Source: Pratylenchus scribneri (Eukaryota; Nematoda; Chromadorea; Rhabditida; Pratylenchidae). From it: a stretch of DNA of 64,000 bases. Position 1 is the stretch's first letter. Each line of letters opens with the position of its first letter. A model generated the notes under the pieces. That model had not been told where the DNA came from. It saw only the letters and a list, made by a program, of their open reading frames with translations, and ran no database searches. Location: NCBI GenBank assembly GCA_030063045.1, contig JAQSEB010000086.1, forward strand, positions 1,758,501 to 1,822,500, in the 5' to 3' direction. Positions 23,601 through 32,952 of this stretch are shown piece by piece. The translations under genes and the position numbers were made by a program.

Positions 23601-24852
23601 CAAATGAATCCATTGTTTCAATACCCAACAAATTGATTGAACCTTTTGGGGCCACATATAAGTCGTGTTCAACTTTGAATTGTTCGAACTCGAATGTGCA
23701 TTTCCCTTTTCCAATAAAGGAGCATTGTGTCCCATCATAAACAATTCCTTTCTCGAAGCATTTCTTCATTGCTGGGCGGCCAATTGAATCATAAGTATCT
23801 TCATCAATGATGTTTACTTCGGCCCCACAATCGAGATGGAAAATGACAGGTTTATTGTTGAGTTTGATCTCCATTTTGAGGAGTTTGGTCGAATTAATTT
23901 GTTTCAATGTTGTGCCAATTCTGATTGTCCCAATATTTTTCTTCGGTCCATTCTTTTTATTCTTGTTTCTCCATTCTTGAACTTTTGCACATTGTGCTTC
24001 AATATGACCCGGGAATTGACATTTGTTGCATTTAGCACCTTTGAATCTGCAGTCATCAGGACGATGATTATTTTTGCCACATCGCCAGCAAGGTGCGTTG
24101 CCATTTCCTTTGGATTTGTCCTGCTTTGCTTCATTTTGTTTTGGTTTAAACTTCTTTATTGCATTGATGGGTTTGTTGGACTGTTCGACAATTTTGGCTT
24201 CAGCAATTGTTGCCATAAAATTGATTAAGTCCTCAATAACCTTGTCATATTTAATGTCGTCCCCATCTGCAGTGAGTTTGGTCAAAATGCGCTGTCTTAA
24301 AACAACGTCATTAGGCGATTTTAATGAAGTCAGAAGCATTAGGCACTTGAATTGTTCTTCTTTCAATTTTTCAAATTGGAAATTGCTTAACAATTTCTTA
24401 TGTCGATTGATGAATTGGCGGAAATCTTCTCCTTCGCTGCGAGTTGCAATTAAGCACTCGTATCTGTCAACAAAGATACTCTGAGGCTTTGCAAAAAGTG
24501 ATTCCAATTTCTTGATTGATTCATCGAAATTAAAATCGGTCACTTCATCCGGCAAACAATGTTTGGAATATTCGCTGAATGCATTTTCACTCAGCTTGTT
24601 CATCAAAGCTTTGACTTTGATTTCATCGGCCGCATGTGGGGCGGCACAATCAATTCCAAATTTGAATCTTGTTGTCCATTCCGAAATTCGGCTCTTTTCA
24701 TCACTTGGCTCAAATATTGGAATGTCCGGTAATGATGGAATTGTTTCTGATTGTTGCCCTTGTTGAAGTGTCAAAATTTGTGCAATCTGTTGTTGCTGTT
24801 GAGCAATAATTTCCAATAATTGTTGAGCAGAGAGAGCAGCGGGAGCAGCCAT
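20698..24852 (-). CDS. Gag-Pol polyprotein of the Ty3/gypsy element
   Basis: A single 1384-aa frame. Gag occupies about residues 1-250. Two CCHC zinc knuckles lie at about 255-288 (CWRCGKNNHRPDDC and CNKCQFPGHIEAQC). The aspartic protease is at about 340 with active site LDCGAEVNII, so Cys replaces the usual Thr/Ser after Asp. Reverse transcriptase is at about 490-650 (DLRDAYFQV, AYLDDIIVV). RNase H has SADASEKGIGAV at about 780 and LQTDHKPL at about 850. Integrase follows, with an HHCC finger at about 1013-1050 and Asp/Asp/Glu in HIDYAGP, VSDNGTQF and GQAERF. The C-terminal tail includes a GPY/F-like region. The order RT-RNaseH-IN places it in Ty3/gypsy. Gag and Pol are in one frame with no shift site. 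Everything needed for retrotransposition appears present; activity is inferred. Confidence 0.96.
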   Translation of the reverse strand: MAAPAALSAQQLLEIIAQQQQQIAQILTLQQGQQSETIPSLPDIPIFEPSDEKSRISEWTTRFKFGIDCAAPHAADEIKVKALMNKLSENAFSEYSKHCLPDEVTDFNFDESIKKLESLFAKPQSIFVDRYECLIATRSEGEDFRQFINRHKKLLSNFQFEKLKEEQFKCLMLLTSLKSPNDVVLRQRILTKLTADGDDIKYDKVIEDLINFMATIAEAKIVEQSNKPINAIKKFKPKQNEAKQDKSKGNGNAPCWRCGKNNHRPDDCRFKGAKCNKCQFPGHIEAQCAKVQEWRNKNKKNGPKKNIGTIRIGTTLKQINSTKLLKMEIKLNNKPVIFHLDCGAEVNIIDEDTYDSIGRPAMKKCFEKGIVYDGTQCSFIGKGKCTFEFEQFKVEHDLYVAPKGSINLLGIETMDSFGLLDELKNKINVSKINNLKCQNPQNQVHQFIEKLQKEFCDVFSKELGHCTKIQAKLTLKDGVQPIYRKARPVPYNAREIVEKELDRLEAIGVIKKVEHTDWAAPILTVEKADGSTRLCIDYSTGLNNALVDNQHPLPLPEDIFATLNGGKIFSQIDLRDAYFQVELEENSKKICAIATHKGNFVLNRLPFGVKTAPGIFQSIMDKMLDGLGYAAAYLDDIIVVSKTMAEHQKHLEEIFNRIRVWGFKVKLEKCAFFKDQISYLGQIIDKEGRRPDPKKIHAIENMPPPSDVPSLRSYLGMVNHYQQFVKNMRFIRKPLDDLLKKESEWKWDENCQNAFKRIKEILTSDLLLTHYDPTLEIIVSADASEKGIGAVISHKYPDGKIKAIAHASSALSPAEKNYSQIEKEGLALIFAVEKFHKMIYGRKFILQTDHKPLLAIFGNKKGIKQCSANRLLRWSFILLGYDFSIEYVNTVEFGQADALSRLVAKNVEKDDRVIASVNVEAEIEGKLIANIEKLPIQFKNIADATKNDQDIQKVMKFIQTGWPNDKALKNETNNAIKIFIQRKEHLSITKDCLMYADRIVIPKILQSKILKTFHKGHPGMKRMKQLMRNYVYWPMMDNQIEDFVKNCEPCQMAAKMPIKTELHPWPKASKPWERVHIDYAGPFFGKEYLIIVDAYSKYPEIFEMPTKSAAATIEKMRYLCIRHGLPEILVSDNGTQFTSNEFARFTAINGITHYFSAPYNPMSNGQAERFVDTFKRTFRKLKGEGVVDKEIIEIFLITYRNTPNDSLDTGKSPAEAFLGRKVRTTLDLLRPTSIKSLETDEEMKGRFNKRFGTKLRTFSIGNKVYARHRISQSWRPGIVTKCTGVIYDIEFQDGSAGRFHANQIRPRFIPNENENPLNIFLEAFELPKAPEIAEEPTIIEEVNVPEENEEIEPPEQMVQPPPVAENRRNPVRNRRAPNRFTPSP

Positions 24853-25129
24853 ATTTTATTGAAGACAAATCCTTAAGATTTGTGTCGAAATAATTTTCTT
24901 TAAAATTTGAAGAATTGAATAAATCCCGGTCTTTACACAAAAGACTCGATTATCACCACACAGATGATAATAGGATGTAGTGTTGATGTGAAGAAAATTT
25001 AGAGCAAATTTGCTTTTATTTAAGCTTGATGATTTTGCCTTATTGGCTTTGACGAAATAATATTTAATTGACGAAAATAAATTTGAATATTGTTGCTTCC
25101 TCCGCGTTTTGAGTTTTCAAGTACGCCAA

Positions 25130-25396
25130 TGTTGGGTCCGAGGTTTCCCAATCAAATGAAGTCCAATTTAATTAAATATTTTATTCAATAAATCGGAAAT
25201 AAATAAATGTGAAATAATAATGCGGAATAATTGGGTCGGAGTCTTTTTCAGAATAAAATAAGAATGACCTTAGGAGGATGGAAATGTGGGGAGGAATGTG
25301 TCATTTATATAGAGGGAAATGAGGGAAGAGAAATTATCAATAAATCAATAGGTGAGGGAACATAATCTTCTCTTCTTCTTGGGCAATGCCCGAACA
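25130..25396 (-). repeat. 5' LTR of the gypsy element
   Basis: 267 bp, identical by eye to 20412-20678. Likely carries the element promoter. Confidence 0.95.
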
Positions 25397-25401
25397 ATTT
25401 T

Positions 25402-25525
25402 TTTAGTTTTGCACATGTCTCAGTGGATTTTCAATGGGGATTGAGCTGAATTCAAAGGACCCATCGGATGAGGCATTGGACAAGGCCATTGTTGCCATCC
25501 AACCGGAATGGAATTGCTTTAGAGG
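25402..25525 (+). pseudogene. Duplicated idhg-1 exon 4 with acceptor
   Basis: TTTTTAG acceptor, then text nearly matching exon 4 at 15268-15382: TGGATTTT, GAGCTGAATTCAAAGGACCC, CATCGGATGAGGCATTGGAC, AAGGCCATTGTTGCCAT. Small insertions (CAATGGG, an extra C in CAACCGG) break the frame. Confidence 0.85.
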
Positions 25526-25712
25526 TTTGACAAATTAAATTGTCTCTAAATTATCGAAAATCAAATATTCCAAAATTAAATTATAAAAATTGCAACAATT
25601 CAAATTCAATATTCACTAAATAAATATTCCATTAAAATGGATTAAAATTTTTCCAAAAAGTACAAAACAAATAAATTAGTTTATCATTAAAAATTGAAAT
25701 AAAAAAGAAAAA

Positions 25713-26753
25713 TTAATTAAGTTTGGCCTTTTGAAAAATAAAATTAGCAATTTCACGTCGAAAATTTTCCGGCTGCACGTGGCCAATTTTCCTTCCGGCA
25801 ATTAACTGCTTTGCATAATAGCAAACAAATATGCCACATTCTTCGGCCCGGGGCAATTGTTGGGGGATGTCGTAGTGAACAACGGGGGGAGGCCATTCAC
25901 CTTGCGGAAAACCCGAATATTCGGCCATGGTACTGGAAAAATTGCAAATGAAAAATTAACCGAATTTTGCGCAATAGCAATTTTAAAAATTGTTTTTAAG
26001 CAATTAAAAAATTTTCTACCAATGATTAAATAATTTTTTTTATATAGTCAAATTTAAATTTTATTGCCCTCTTTTAAATTTTTTGAATTAATCCAATTTA
26101 ATAAAGGCTGTAAAGATTTTTAGTTTTTTGTGAAAAATTTTTCCTCATATAAACAAGGTTATAAAAATATTTTAAATATAAAAATAATATTCATTAAAAA
26201 AATTAATTGCGCAAAATTCGGAATAAAAAAAATTTAAAAAGGCAAACATGAGGAAATGGCCCCATAATCCTTTCCACTGCTTTTCTTGCCCTTCTTCCGC
26301 CGAATCATAAACCCTGCACTCCCGCTTTTCCAAATCTAATTCGCCCAGCAACCAATGGCCACCGCCCTGCTCATAATCCAACGGAATAAGGGCGTATACT
26401 TTTTGCACGCCTTTATTTGCCCAATCATAATTGCATTTTCGGGTGTCATAAAATTTTTGACAATCTTTTGATGACAAAAATCTGATAATTTTTTAAAATT
26501 TATTTTTTTTCCAAAATACACCTTAATTCCTGTTTTTCGGCGCATAATTGGCTGATGTAAAAATTCAATGGGCTGTCAGAAACGCCCATTGGCCCCTCCA
26601 GCTCCAAAAATCCCCTGAAGGATACCTCATCCTCTAATCCCTAAATAAATTTAATTTAAATTATATCTTTTTCCATACTTTCAGCCATTCCAAAGTTCGA
26701 TAGCGTGGGCTATTGGCCCTCAAAATGTTCCAAGCATTAGGGCGGTCGAAGAA
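25713..26753 (-). CDS. Ulp1/SENP-like cysteine protease (peptidase C48), copy 1, 5' end not found
   Basis: Four exons (26679-26753, 26522-26640, 26248-26481, 25713-25932) join in frame for 215 codons, with a stop at 25713. The catalytic set is complete: His in GGGHWLLGELDL, an Asp in ELDLEKRECRVYDS, oxyanion Gln in DIPQQLPR, and Cys in EECGIFVCYYA. Such enzymes cleave SUMO- or NEDD8-type conjugates; some nematode and transposon families also carry this domain, so substrate is unknown. No starting Met or promoter is evident upstream of FFDRPNAWNIL, so the copy may be 5'-truncated. Two degraded copies follow at 29.6-30.8 and 31.9-32.5 kb on the same strand. It lies between idhg-1 exon copies of opposite orientation. 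Confidence 0.7.
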
Positions 26754-27065
26754 CTAAATATTTTAAATCCAATTCCAAATTAAATTTAATATTATTTTTT
26801 AAAATTTTATTAATTCAAAAATTTATTCCATAAAATAAATTACTAAATTTAATTAATCCAAATCCAACTATATTATTCCAAGTCTCGGCACAATTTAATC
26901 GATAAATAAATCAAGAAAATTAACAATCATTCAGAAAAATTATTTCAAGCCATTGACACAATATAATCAAGAAAATAAAATAAGAAAATTTATTTTCAAA
27001 GATTAATTAAAATAATAGACTATCAAAATGCAATCGGAAAGTTGATTGTTTAATCTAATTTTAAT

Positions 27066-27222
27066 ATTTTCAAGATATGCAAATGTGCTTCACTGTGTCT
27101 CAATTCCGACCATTCCAACCCGGCATCACGATTTGGATTTGGTCTTAATCCGCGAAAACACCGAGGGCGAATACAGCGGATTGGAGCATCAGGCAGTGCC
27201 CGGAGTGGTCGAAAGTTTAAAG
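27066..27222 (+). pseudogene. Duplicated idhg-1 exon 6
   Basis: It reproduces 16081-16228 almost exactly: [38 protein letters not shown]. The flanking acceptor is altered to CAAG and the donor to GTGAGC. The open frame is preserved. The surroundings do not match idhg-1 introns closely, so it is an isolated exon. Confidence 0.9.
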
Positions 27223-27984
27223 GTGAGCGAACTTTGATGAAGAAAATTGATTATTTTTCTTGGTTCAATCAAAATATTTTATATGTAAAATTTTTGGCTT
27301 ATTACATTCGGTTTGGTATTAATTCTGCTTGGTTAGAGCAATTTAAAATTAATTCCATCTTGAAGGGATTTATTAAATTTCCCAGAAACATTTCAATGTT
27401 TTTGACCCAGACGAATTAACAGAATTCATAGCAAAATCAGGATTAATTAAAAATTTTAACTATTATTCTTCGTATATAAGTTAAACGAACAAATAGTTGC
27501 GAAAATATTCAGCATTTTTCGGGTAAAGAGAACATATTTTGACAAACATTTTAGGACACGAATTTTCCATATATCACCAAAAAAAAACATCCAAATTCCA
27601 AATTGAGAATTATGTCTTTACAAATTTAATTTCTTTTTAAAGGTAGTGGTAAGTGGTCGGTCGAATTATTGGCAAAAATGTATCAGGACAAAAGGACGAC
27701 AACTCAAATTCGACTATTAAAATAAAACAAAGTTACGTTTTCGTTAATTTTAATTAAAATTTAAAAATTATTTAAAAATTATCTAAAATTTAAAATTAAT
27801 ATCTCGAACTTTGCTTTGTTTTTTAAAATTCAGATAACAACGAAGGAAATCAAAAGTAGAGTATCAAGAATGAAGATGGAAAGCAACACAAAATGGATAA
27901 AATGGCCAAGGAGTTCAATATTGCATTGTTGCATAAACCATAAAGGTAAAAAAAATTTGCAAAAATAATAATTCTGATTTTTAA

Positions 27985-28275
27985 TAATTCCGCCTGTTTG
28001 TTCTGATTTTTAATAATTCCGCCTGATTGTCTGATGTTTAATTCCGCCTGATTGTCCGATTTTTAATTCCGCCTGATTGTCCGATTTTTAATTCCGCCTG
28101 ATTGTCCGATTTTTAATTCCGCCTGATTGTCCGATTTTTAATTCCGCCTGATTGTCCGATTTTTAATTCCGCCTGATTTTCTGATTTTTGTTTCCGCCTG
28201 TTCTGTTTTGTAATTCCGCCTAATTTGTTCTGATTTTTGTTTCCGCCTGTTCTGATTTTTAATTCCGTCTGTTGC
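27985..28275. repeat. Minisatellite, 25-bp unit (GATTGTCCGATTTTTAATTC CGCCT)
   Basis: About ten units. The central ones are nearly identical; the outer units are variant (TTCTGATTTTTAATAATTCC, TTTGTTTCCGCCTG). Confidence 0.88.
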
Positions 28276-28530
28276 CGAATTAATTGAAATGGAAAAAATT
28301 GAATTGGGCAAATACATCGGATGAACGATTTCGTCTGAAGTTGTTAAGACAAGGCCAACTTATTAAATCAAAATATAGAATTGTTGTTGAAGAATGTTAT
28401 TAGAATATAACGAACATGCTGAACTATCAAATGACCTAAATTAATACCTGCTTTTGTTAGGATCCGAATTTTTAATTTTATATATAAAGTTTTTAAGTTT
28501 TCTTGTATAATTATATTTTACCAAACTGTT

Positions 28531-29123
28531 GAACTTTTGGATTTGGGCGGGCTTCATTCTGAACTTTTGGATTTGGGCGGGCTTCATTCTGAACTTTTGG
28601 ATTTGGGCGGGCTTCATTCTGAACTTTTGGATTTGGGCGGGCTTCATTCTGAACTTTTGGATTTGGGCGGGCTTCATTCTGAACTTTTGGATTTGGGCGG
28701 GCTTCATTCTGAACTTTTGGATTTGGGCGGGCTTCATTCTGAACTTTTGGATTTGGGCGGGCTTCATTCTGAACTTTTGGATTTGGGCGGGCTTCATTCG
28801 GAACTTTTGGATTTGGGCGGGCTTCATTCTGAACTTTTGGATTTGGGCGGGCTTCATTCTGAACTTTTGGATTTGGGCGGGCTTCATTCTGAACTTTTGG
28901 ATTTGGGCGGGCTTCATTCGGAACTTTTGGATTTGGGCGGGCTTCATTCTGAACTTTTGGATTTGGGCGGGCTTCATTCTGAACTTTTGGATTTGGGCGG
29001 GCTTCATTCTGAACTTTTGGATTTGGGCGGGCTTCATTCTGAACTTTTGGATTTGGGCGGGCTTCATTCTGAACTTTTGGATTTGGGCGGGCTTCATTCT
29101 GAACTTTTGGATTTGGGCGGGCC
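28531..29123. repeat. Homogeneous 30-bp minisatellite, 19 full units plus a partial
   Basis: Unit GAACTTTTGGATTTGGGCGG followed by GCTTCATTCT. The only variants seen are CATTCG at units ending 28800 and 28920, spaced exactly four units. The unit is a multiple of three and lacks stops in several frames, so four different frames of about 200 codons are open: + LDLGGLHSEL and FWIWAGFILN; - KPAQIQKFRM and EARPNPKVQN. None has coding support. Confidence 0.95.
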
Positions 29124-29619
29124 TTCTGTTTAAAAAAATAAAAATTATTTATAATTGACAACCGCAATTTTATTTTTCAGCTATCCAGGAAGAACGACGA
29201 ATTTTGCGTAAAATTAACAAAAAACGACTGTTGGAAAATTCAGGTTTTTTGTTTTTACTTTTTATACAGAAATGTAGTCTTTTATTAAATTTATGTCAAT
29301 ATTGATAAGCAAAAAGCCAAAATTATATCAAAGATAGACATTTCTAAATGTTGGCATTTGCTAATCAAAGTTGCTAAGCTAGATAATCAATTTAAATTAT
29401 CTATAATAGTGACATTTAATATACGAAAATATTGGCTACGCATTGGTATATGATCATTTAAAGTTGTAAAGTTTTAGCGAATTATAGATAGCAGAAAACC
29501 TTGTTCAATCAGATCTATATACTAATGAATAGCCAATACTTGGCAACATTAAATGCACTTTAGATCATTTAAATTAATTATTGATTGATGAACTGGTCAG
29601 TCAAAGCACTGCCAATTTA

Positions 29620-30788
29620 TAAAACCTGAAATCGCCGCTTCCAATTTTCCTTTTCAACTTGTTCCAATTTATTCCACATACGCGAAGCCACTTTTACTTT
29701 TTGCTTCCAACTCAATCGACCTAATAAGATAGGATATAGAAAAAAAGGAAAGTAGCAAACTTGGCAAGTCATCCTTGATGGCACTTGCAAATTCATAAAA
29801 TAAAAATTTTTAAAAATCATACATTATTTGATGGGCCCAAAGTCTTTTGCGCCTTTATCTTCCAGTGAATCGTATATGCGGCTTTTACAGTTCACCAAAT
29901 CCAATTCACCCAAAACCCAGTGGCCACCACTCATTATAGGCAATTCTAATAAGGGCATATATTTTTTCTTATACTTTTCTGTTTTGCTACACCCCCACGA
30001 AAAATTATGAAAAACGCATCCTAATGGTAAATTTGGGTGCTGATCACGAATCTGAGCTTGAAATTAAGCTCAAGCAATATATTGGGCTTCCTCCCAGCTT
30101 TGAGCGCTAATTCTAGCTTAAGCCTTAATCCTAAGCCGAAATCTTAGCATTACTTGTGAAATAAAAATGGTCATAACTTTTTTATTTTTGTTTTTTATAT
30201 TAAAATAATGACAGATTTGTGATCAGTTCATCGAGACACTTCGATTAAGCCATATTTTGACCAAAAAATTGACTTTTTTCCGACAATTTACCGATGGGAT
30301 TAATTTTTCATAGGGGTGTAGCAAAACGGAAAAGTACCTTTTTTCTGCCCCTTCAATTTCCCAGCGGCATTCAAATGTTCGATCGTCGAAAAAATTGGCA
30401 CAATCGTCCCAGGATAAGAATCTGTTTTTTTAAAATTTATTATTTTTTTCTTTTTCAAAATACAACCTTAATTCTTTTCGCTCTCGACATAATTCCCGGA
30501 TATAAAAGTTTAATTGGCTAGGCGAAATTCCCATTGGGCGCCCTTCCAGCTCCAAAAATTGGCCAAAATTAACATGCCCTTCCAACCCCTAAATAAAATT
30601 TTAAATTTAAAAATATTTTTTTCCAACTTTGAGCCAATCCAAATAAAGCGCCGGATTCTCTTTCTTTTGGTTTGGCGCCAATTCATTCAATGACTCCTCC
30701 ATATTTTTTCGCTCTTCTTCAACCATTGGCGTACGATAATTTTGGGAATTATCCTTTAAGATATTCCAGCAATTCGGTCGATCGAAGA
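29620..30788 (-). pseudogene. Ulp1-like protease copy 2, interrupted by a MITE
   Basis: Pieces align to copy 1: 30627-30788 (FFDRPNCWNIL ... YLDWLK), 30472-30593 (GLEGHVNFGQFLELEGRPMG), 30347-30425 (FLSWDDCANFFDDRT ... GAEK), then a 369-bp element, then 29829-29969 (MSGGHWVLGELDLVNCKSRI). The element falls between the counterpart of KVYALIP and the catalytic-His segment. A deletion of about 4 nt relative to copy 1 just before GGHW also shifts the frame. The Cys-bearing last exon is not found; a different frame ending NWKRRFQVL occupies 29617-29730. Confidence 0.75.
29970..30338. mobile_element. GGTAC-terminal MITE with exact 8-bp TSD inside Ulp1-like copy 2
   Basis: Left end TATACTTTTCTGTTTTGCTA, right end TAGCAAAACGGAAAAGTACC, flanked by TTTTTTCT at 29962-29969 and 30339-30346. 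Related to 4067-4664. Confidence 0.88.
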
Positions 30789-31680
30789 ACTAAAAATTAT
30801 AATAATTCAAATTATAAAATTAAATTTAATATTATTTTTTAAAATTTAATTAATCCAAATCCAACTTTATTATTAAAAGCAATGGACATTTTAATCGACA
30901 AAAATCAACAACATAAATAAACAAAATTTAATTATTCAACAATTTATTCCGAGCCATGGACACAATTTAATCAATAAAATAATTTACGAAAATAAATTAA
31001 TTTAACAAAATTATTTCAAGCCATTGACACAATTTAATCAACAAAAAAAATCAAATTTAATTCAATAAAATAATTCCAAAAATTAACAAATATTTATCAA
31101 CAAAATTCAAAATTTAACTAATTCAATAAAATTTAATTTTAATTATTTCAGCAAAATTATTCCAAGCAATTTTTATGTAATTCAACAAAATTATTCTAGC
31201 CAACATTTTGGCGATGAAAAAAACTAAAATATTTAAATTTTTAATTCCATTTTAATTAATCTTCCAATAAATTTCTATCATTTTATTCAGACGACAAGAA
31301 GAAAGACAAAGGGCCAATTTCTACCGACAAAAAATGTAGCAAATGACCAAAGTAATTGGATATTTTATTAGCGGATTGCTCAAAAATTTCACAAAAATAC
31401 ATATCAACAGGTTTTTTCATGCACAAAATAAAATATAATTTAAATATTACTCATGATAAAGTTCTCCGGAAATATTAAATAACTTGAAAAAATTTAATTA
31501 AAAATTAATTTTACTTGAAGGTTATATTAAAGACCAAATTTTCCGGAAATAATAAATTAGACAAAATTTTCCGGAAAGAATAAATTAGACAAAATTTTCC
31601 GGAAAGAATAAATAGGCAAATTTTTCCGTAAAGATCTCATTCGCGACTAAGTTTTTCGAAAAGTTTAATTTTTAATAATC

Positions 31681-31828
31681 CTCAACAATTCAATGGCGGA
31701 ATCCTCCTTATGGCAAATCTCTATTGAAACATCATTTCGAACATAGGACTCGAAACAATGGACGCTTTTTGGTTTACATAAAGTGACTATGCAAATAGAG
31801 ATCCGAATACATTCATTCGAGCTTCGGT
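31681..31828 (+). pseudogene. idhg-1 exon 9 fragment fused to exon 10 fragment
   Basis: 31681-31744 matches the start of exon 9 (CCTCAACAATTCAATGGCGG, CATCATTTCGAACATAG). It runs directly into exon 10 text (GACTCGAAACAATGG, GTGACTATGCAAAT, CATTCATTCGAGCTTCGGTT). The intervening exon 9 part and intron 9 are missing. Frame broken. Confidence 0.8.
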
Positions 31829-31928
31829 TGATGAATCCACGCAATCAAATTCCAAAGTAGTGAAAATTTAGGCAAACGAAGTACATTACAAAATTGTAGA
31901 CTTGAGTTAATTTTAAAATTTTTTAATT

Positions 31929-32495
31929 CTAATAGGCTATTAAATTTAATTTAACTTTTTTAAAAATTATATTGACCTTTATTGGGACGATTGGTTTGGC
32001 CGGATGGGCGTCATTCGGGTCAATTGGTTGGGCCAGATGGGCGGCATTCGGGTCAATTGGTTGTGCCGGATGGCCGGCATTATTGTCAATTGGTTTGGCC
32101 GGATGGCCGGCATTGTTGTCAATTGCTTGGGCCGGGCGCCCTCCAATCGCCAATTCAAGACAAATTGTCGGTCGGCATAAAATTGTTCATATTGGCCAGA
32201 GGAAATGAATCTGATAATATTTAAAAATTCTTCTTTTTTAAAATACCACCTGAATTCATTCCCTTTGGCACATAATTGGCTGATAATAAATCGGTGGGCT
32301 GGGATAAACCCCCTGAGGCCCTTCCAAATCTAAAAACTTATTACATTACATTTTATTTTTAAAATACAACCTCAATTCTTCTTCGTGAATATGGTTAACT
32401 GCCGCAGAGGCTTCATCAAGAATTTGGGGATTCGCAGCCGGAGCATGTTCCTCAAGAATTGGCCATCCGCCGAAGGGGCTTGTTGAGTTTCCTGC
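31929..32495 (-). pseudogene. Ulp1-like copy 3 running into a 33-bp minisatellite
   Basis: An exon-like piece at 32371-32495 (ILEEHAPAANPQILDEAS) precedes a remnant of exon b (LEGPQGVYPSPP, 32247-32333) and of exon c (RFISSGQYEQFYADRQFVLN, about 32150-32210). In the same frame, exon c then continues into about five 11-residue repeats (pattern LTTMPAIRPNQ), where copies 1 and 2 have the catalytic-His segment. The protease core is therefore absent. Confidence 0.55.
31980..32145. repeat. 33-bp tandem repeat, about 5 units
   Basis: Unit GGTTTGGCCGGATGGCCGGC followed by ATTGTTGTCAATT, with point variants. Being a multiple of three, it is open in several frames. Confidence 0.85.
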
Positions 32496-32952
32496 TAAAT
32501 TATTTAATAAAAAGAAAAATTTAATTTTAAAATTTTAATTTCGTATTACAAAGACCATTTTTCTTATAAAATGATCCCCGGAATGCCAAACACAAATTTA
32601 AGCTCTTGTTTCAAATTAGATTATTTTTGGCTTTTTTTGTATTCAATGAAATTTCCCTTTTAAAACTTTTATTGCAAATTTGCAATTAACTTGTAGGTTA
32701 AAATTTAAATTCAGCTAAAAAAGAAAAAAAGTCATTCTGAATTTTTCATAATCCCCTAATTTATGAATCCGTTTCATCCATACTCGTTTTGTGTTTTACA
32801 AAACTTCAAAAATATTGATTAAAAATAATTTAGAATAAAAAATTGATTAATTCAATGTTACAAATTTATGAAAATTGATTTTGAAAAAAAAAACAATAAA
32901 AATTATCGGATTTTTAAATCAGAAATCACAAATATAATTTAATTTTTCATCA

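Larger units (their letters stand above)
20407..25401 (-). mobile_element. Young intact Ty3/gypsy LTR retrotransposon with 5-bp TSD
   Basis: Two 267-bp LTRs (20412-20678 and 25130-25396) look identical base for base. In element orientation they start TGTTCGGG and end CCCAACA. The element is flanked by the 5-bp duplication ATTTT (20407-20411 and 25397-25401). On the minus strand a primer-binding-site-like TTGGCGTACTTGAAAAC directly follows the 5' LTR (25129 downward), and a polypurine tract AAAAAGGGGAGG abuts the 3' LTR (20679-20690). It carries one long gag-pol ORF. Identical LTRs and an open ORF mean very recent insertion. It landed between an idhg-1 exon 9 remnant and an exon 4 copy. Confidence 0.96.

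Noticed and set aside
27950..29123. Possible CRISPR-like array
   Set aside because: Units are contiguous tandem repeats without unique spacers, in a eukaryotic genome.
28441..29167. Four about 200-codon ORFs with 10-residue repeats (antigen-like)
   Set aside because: All four come from one 30-bp unit open in several frames; no signal peptide, splice or promoter evidence.
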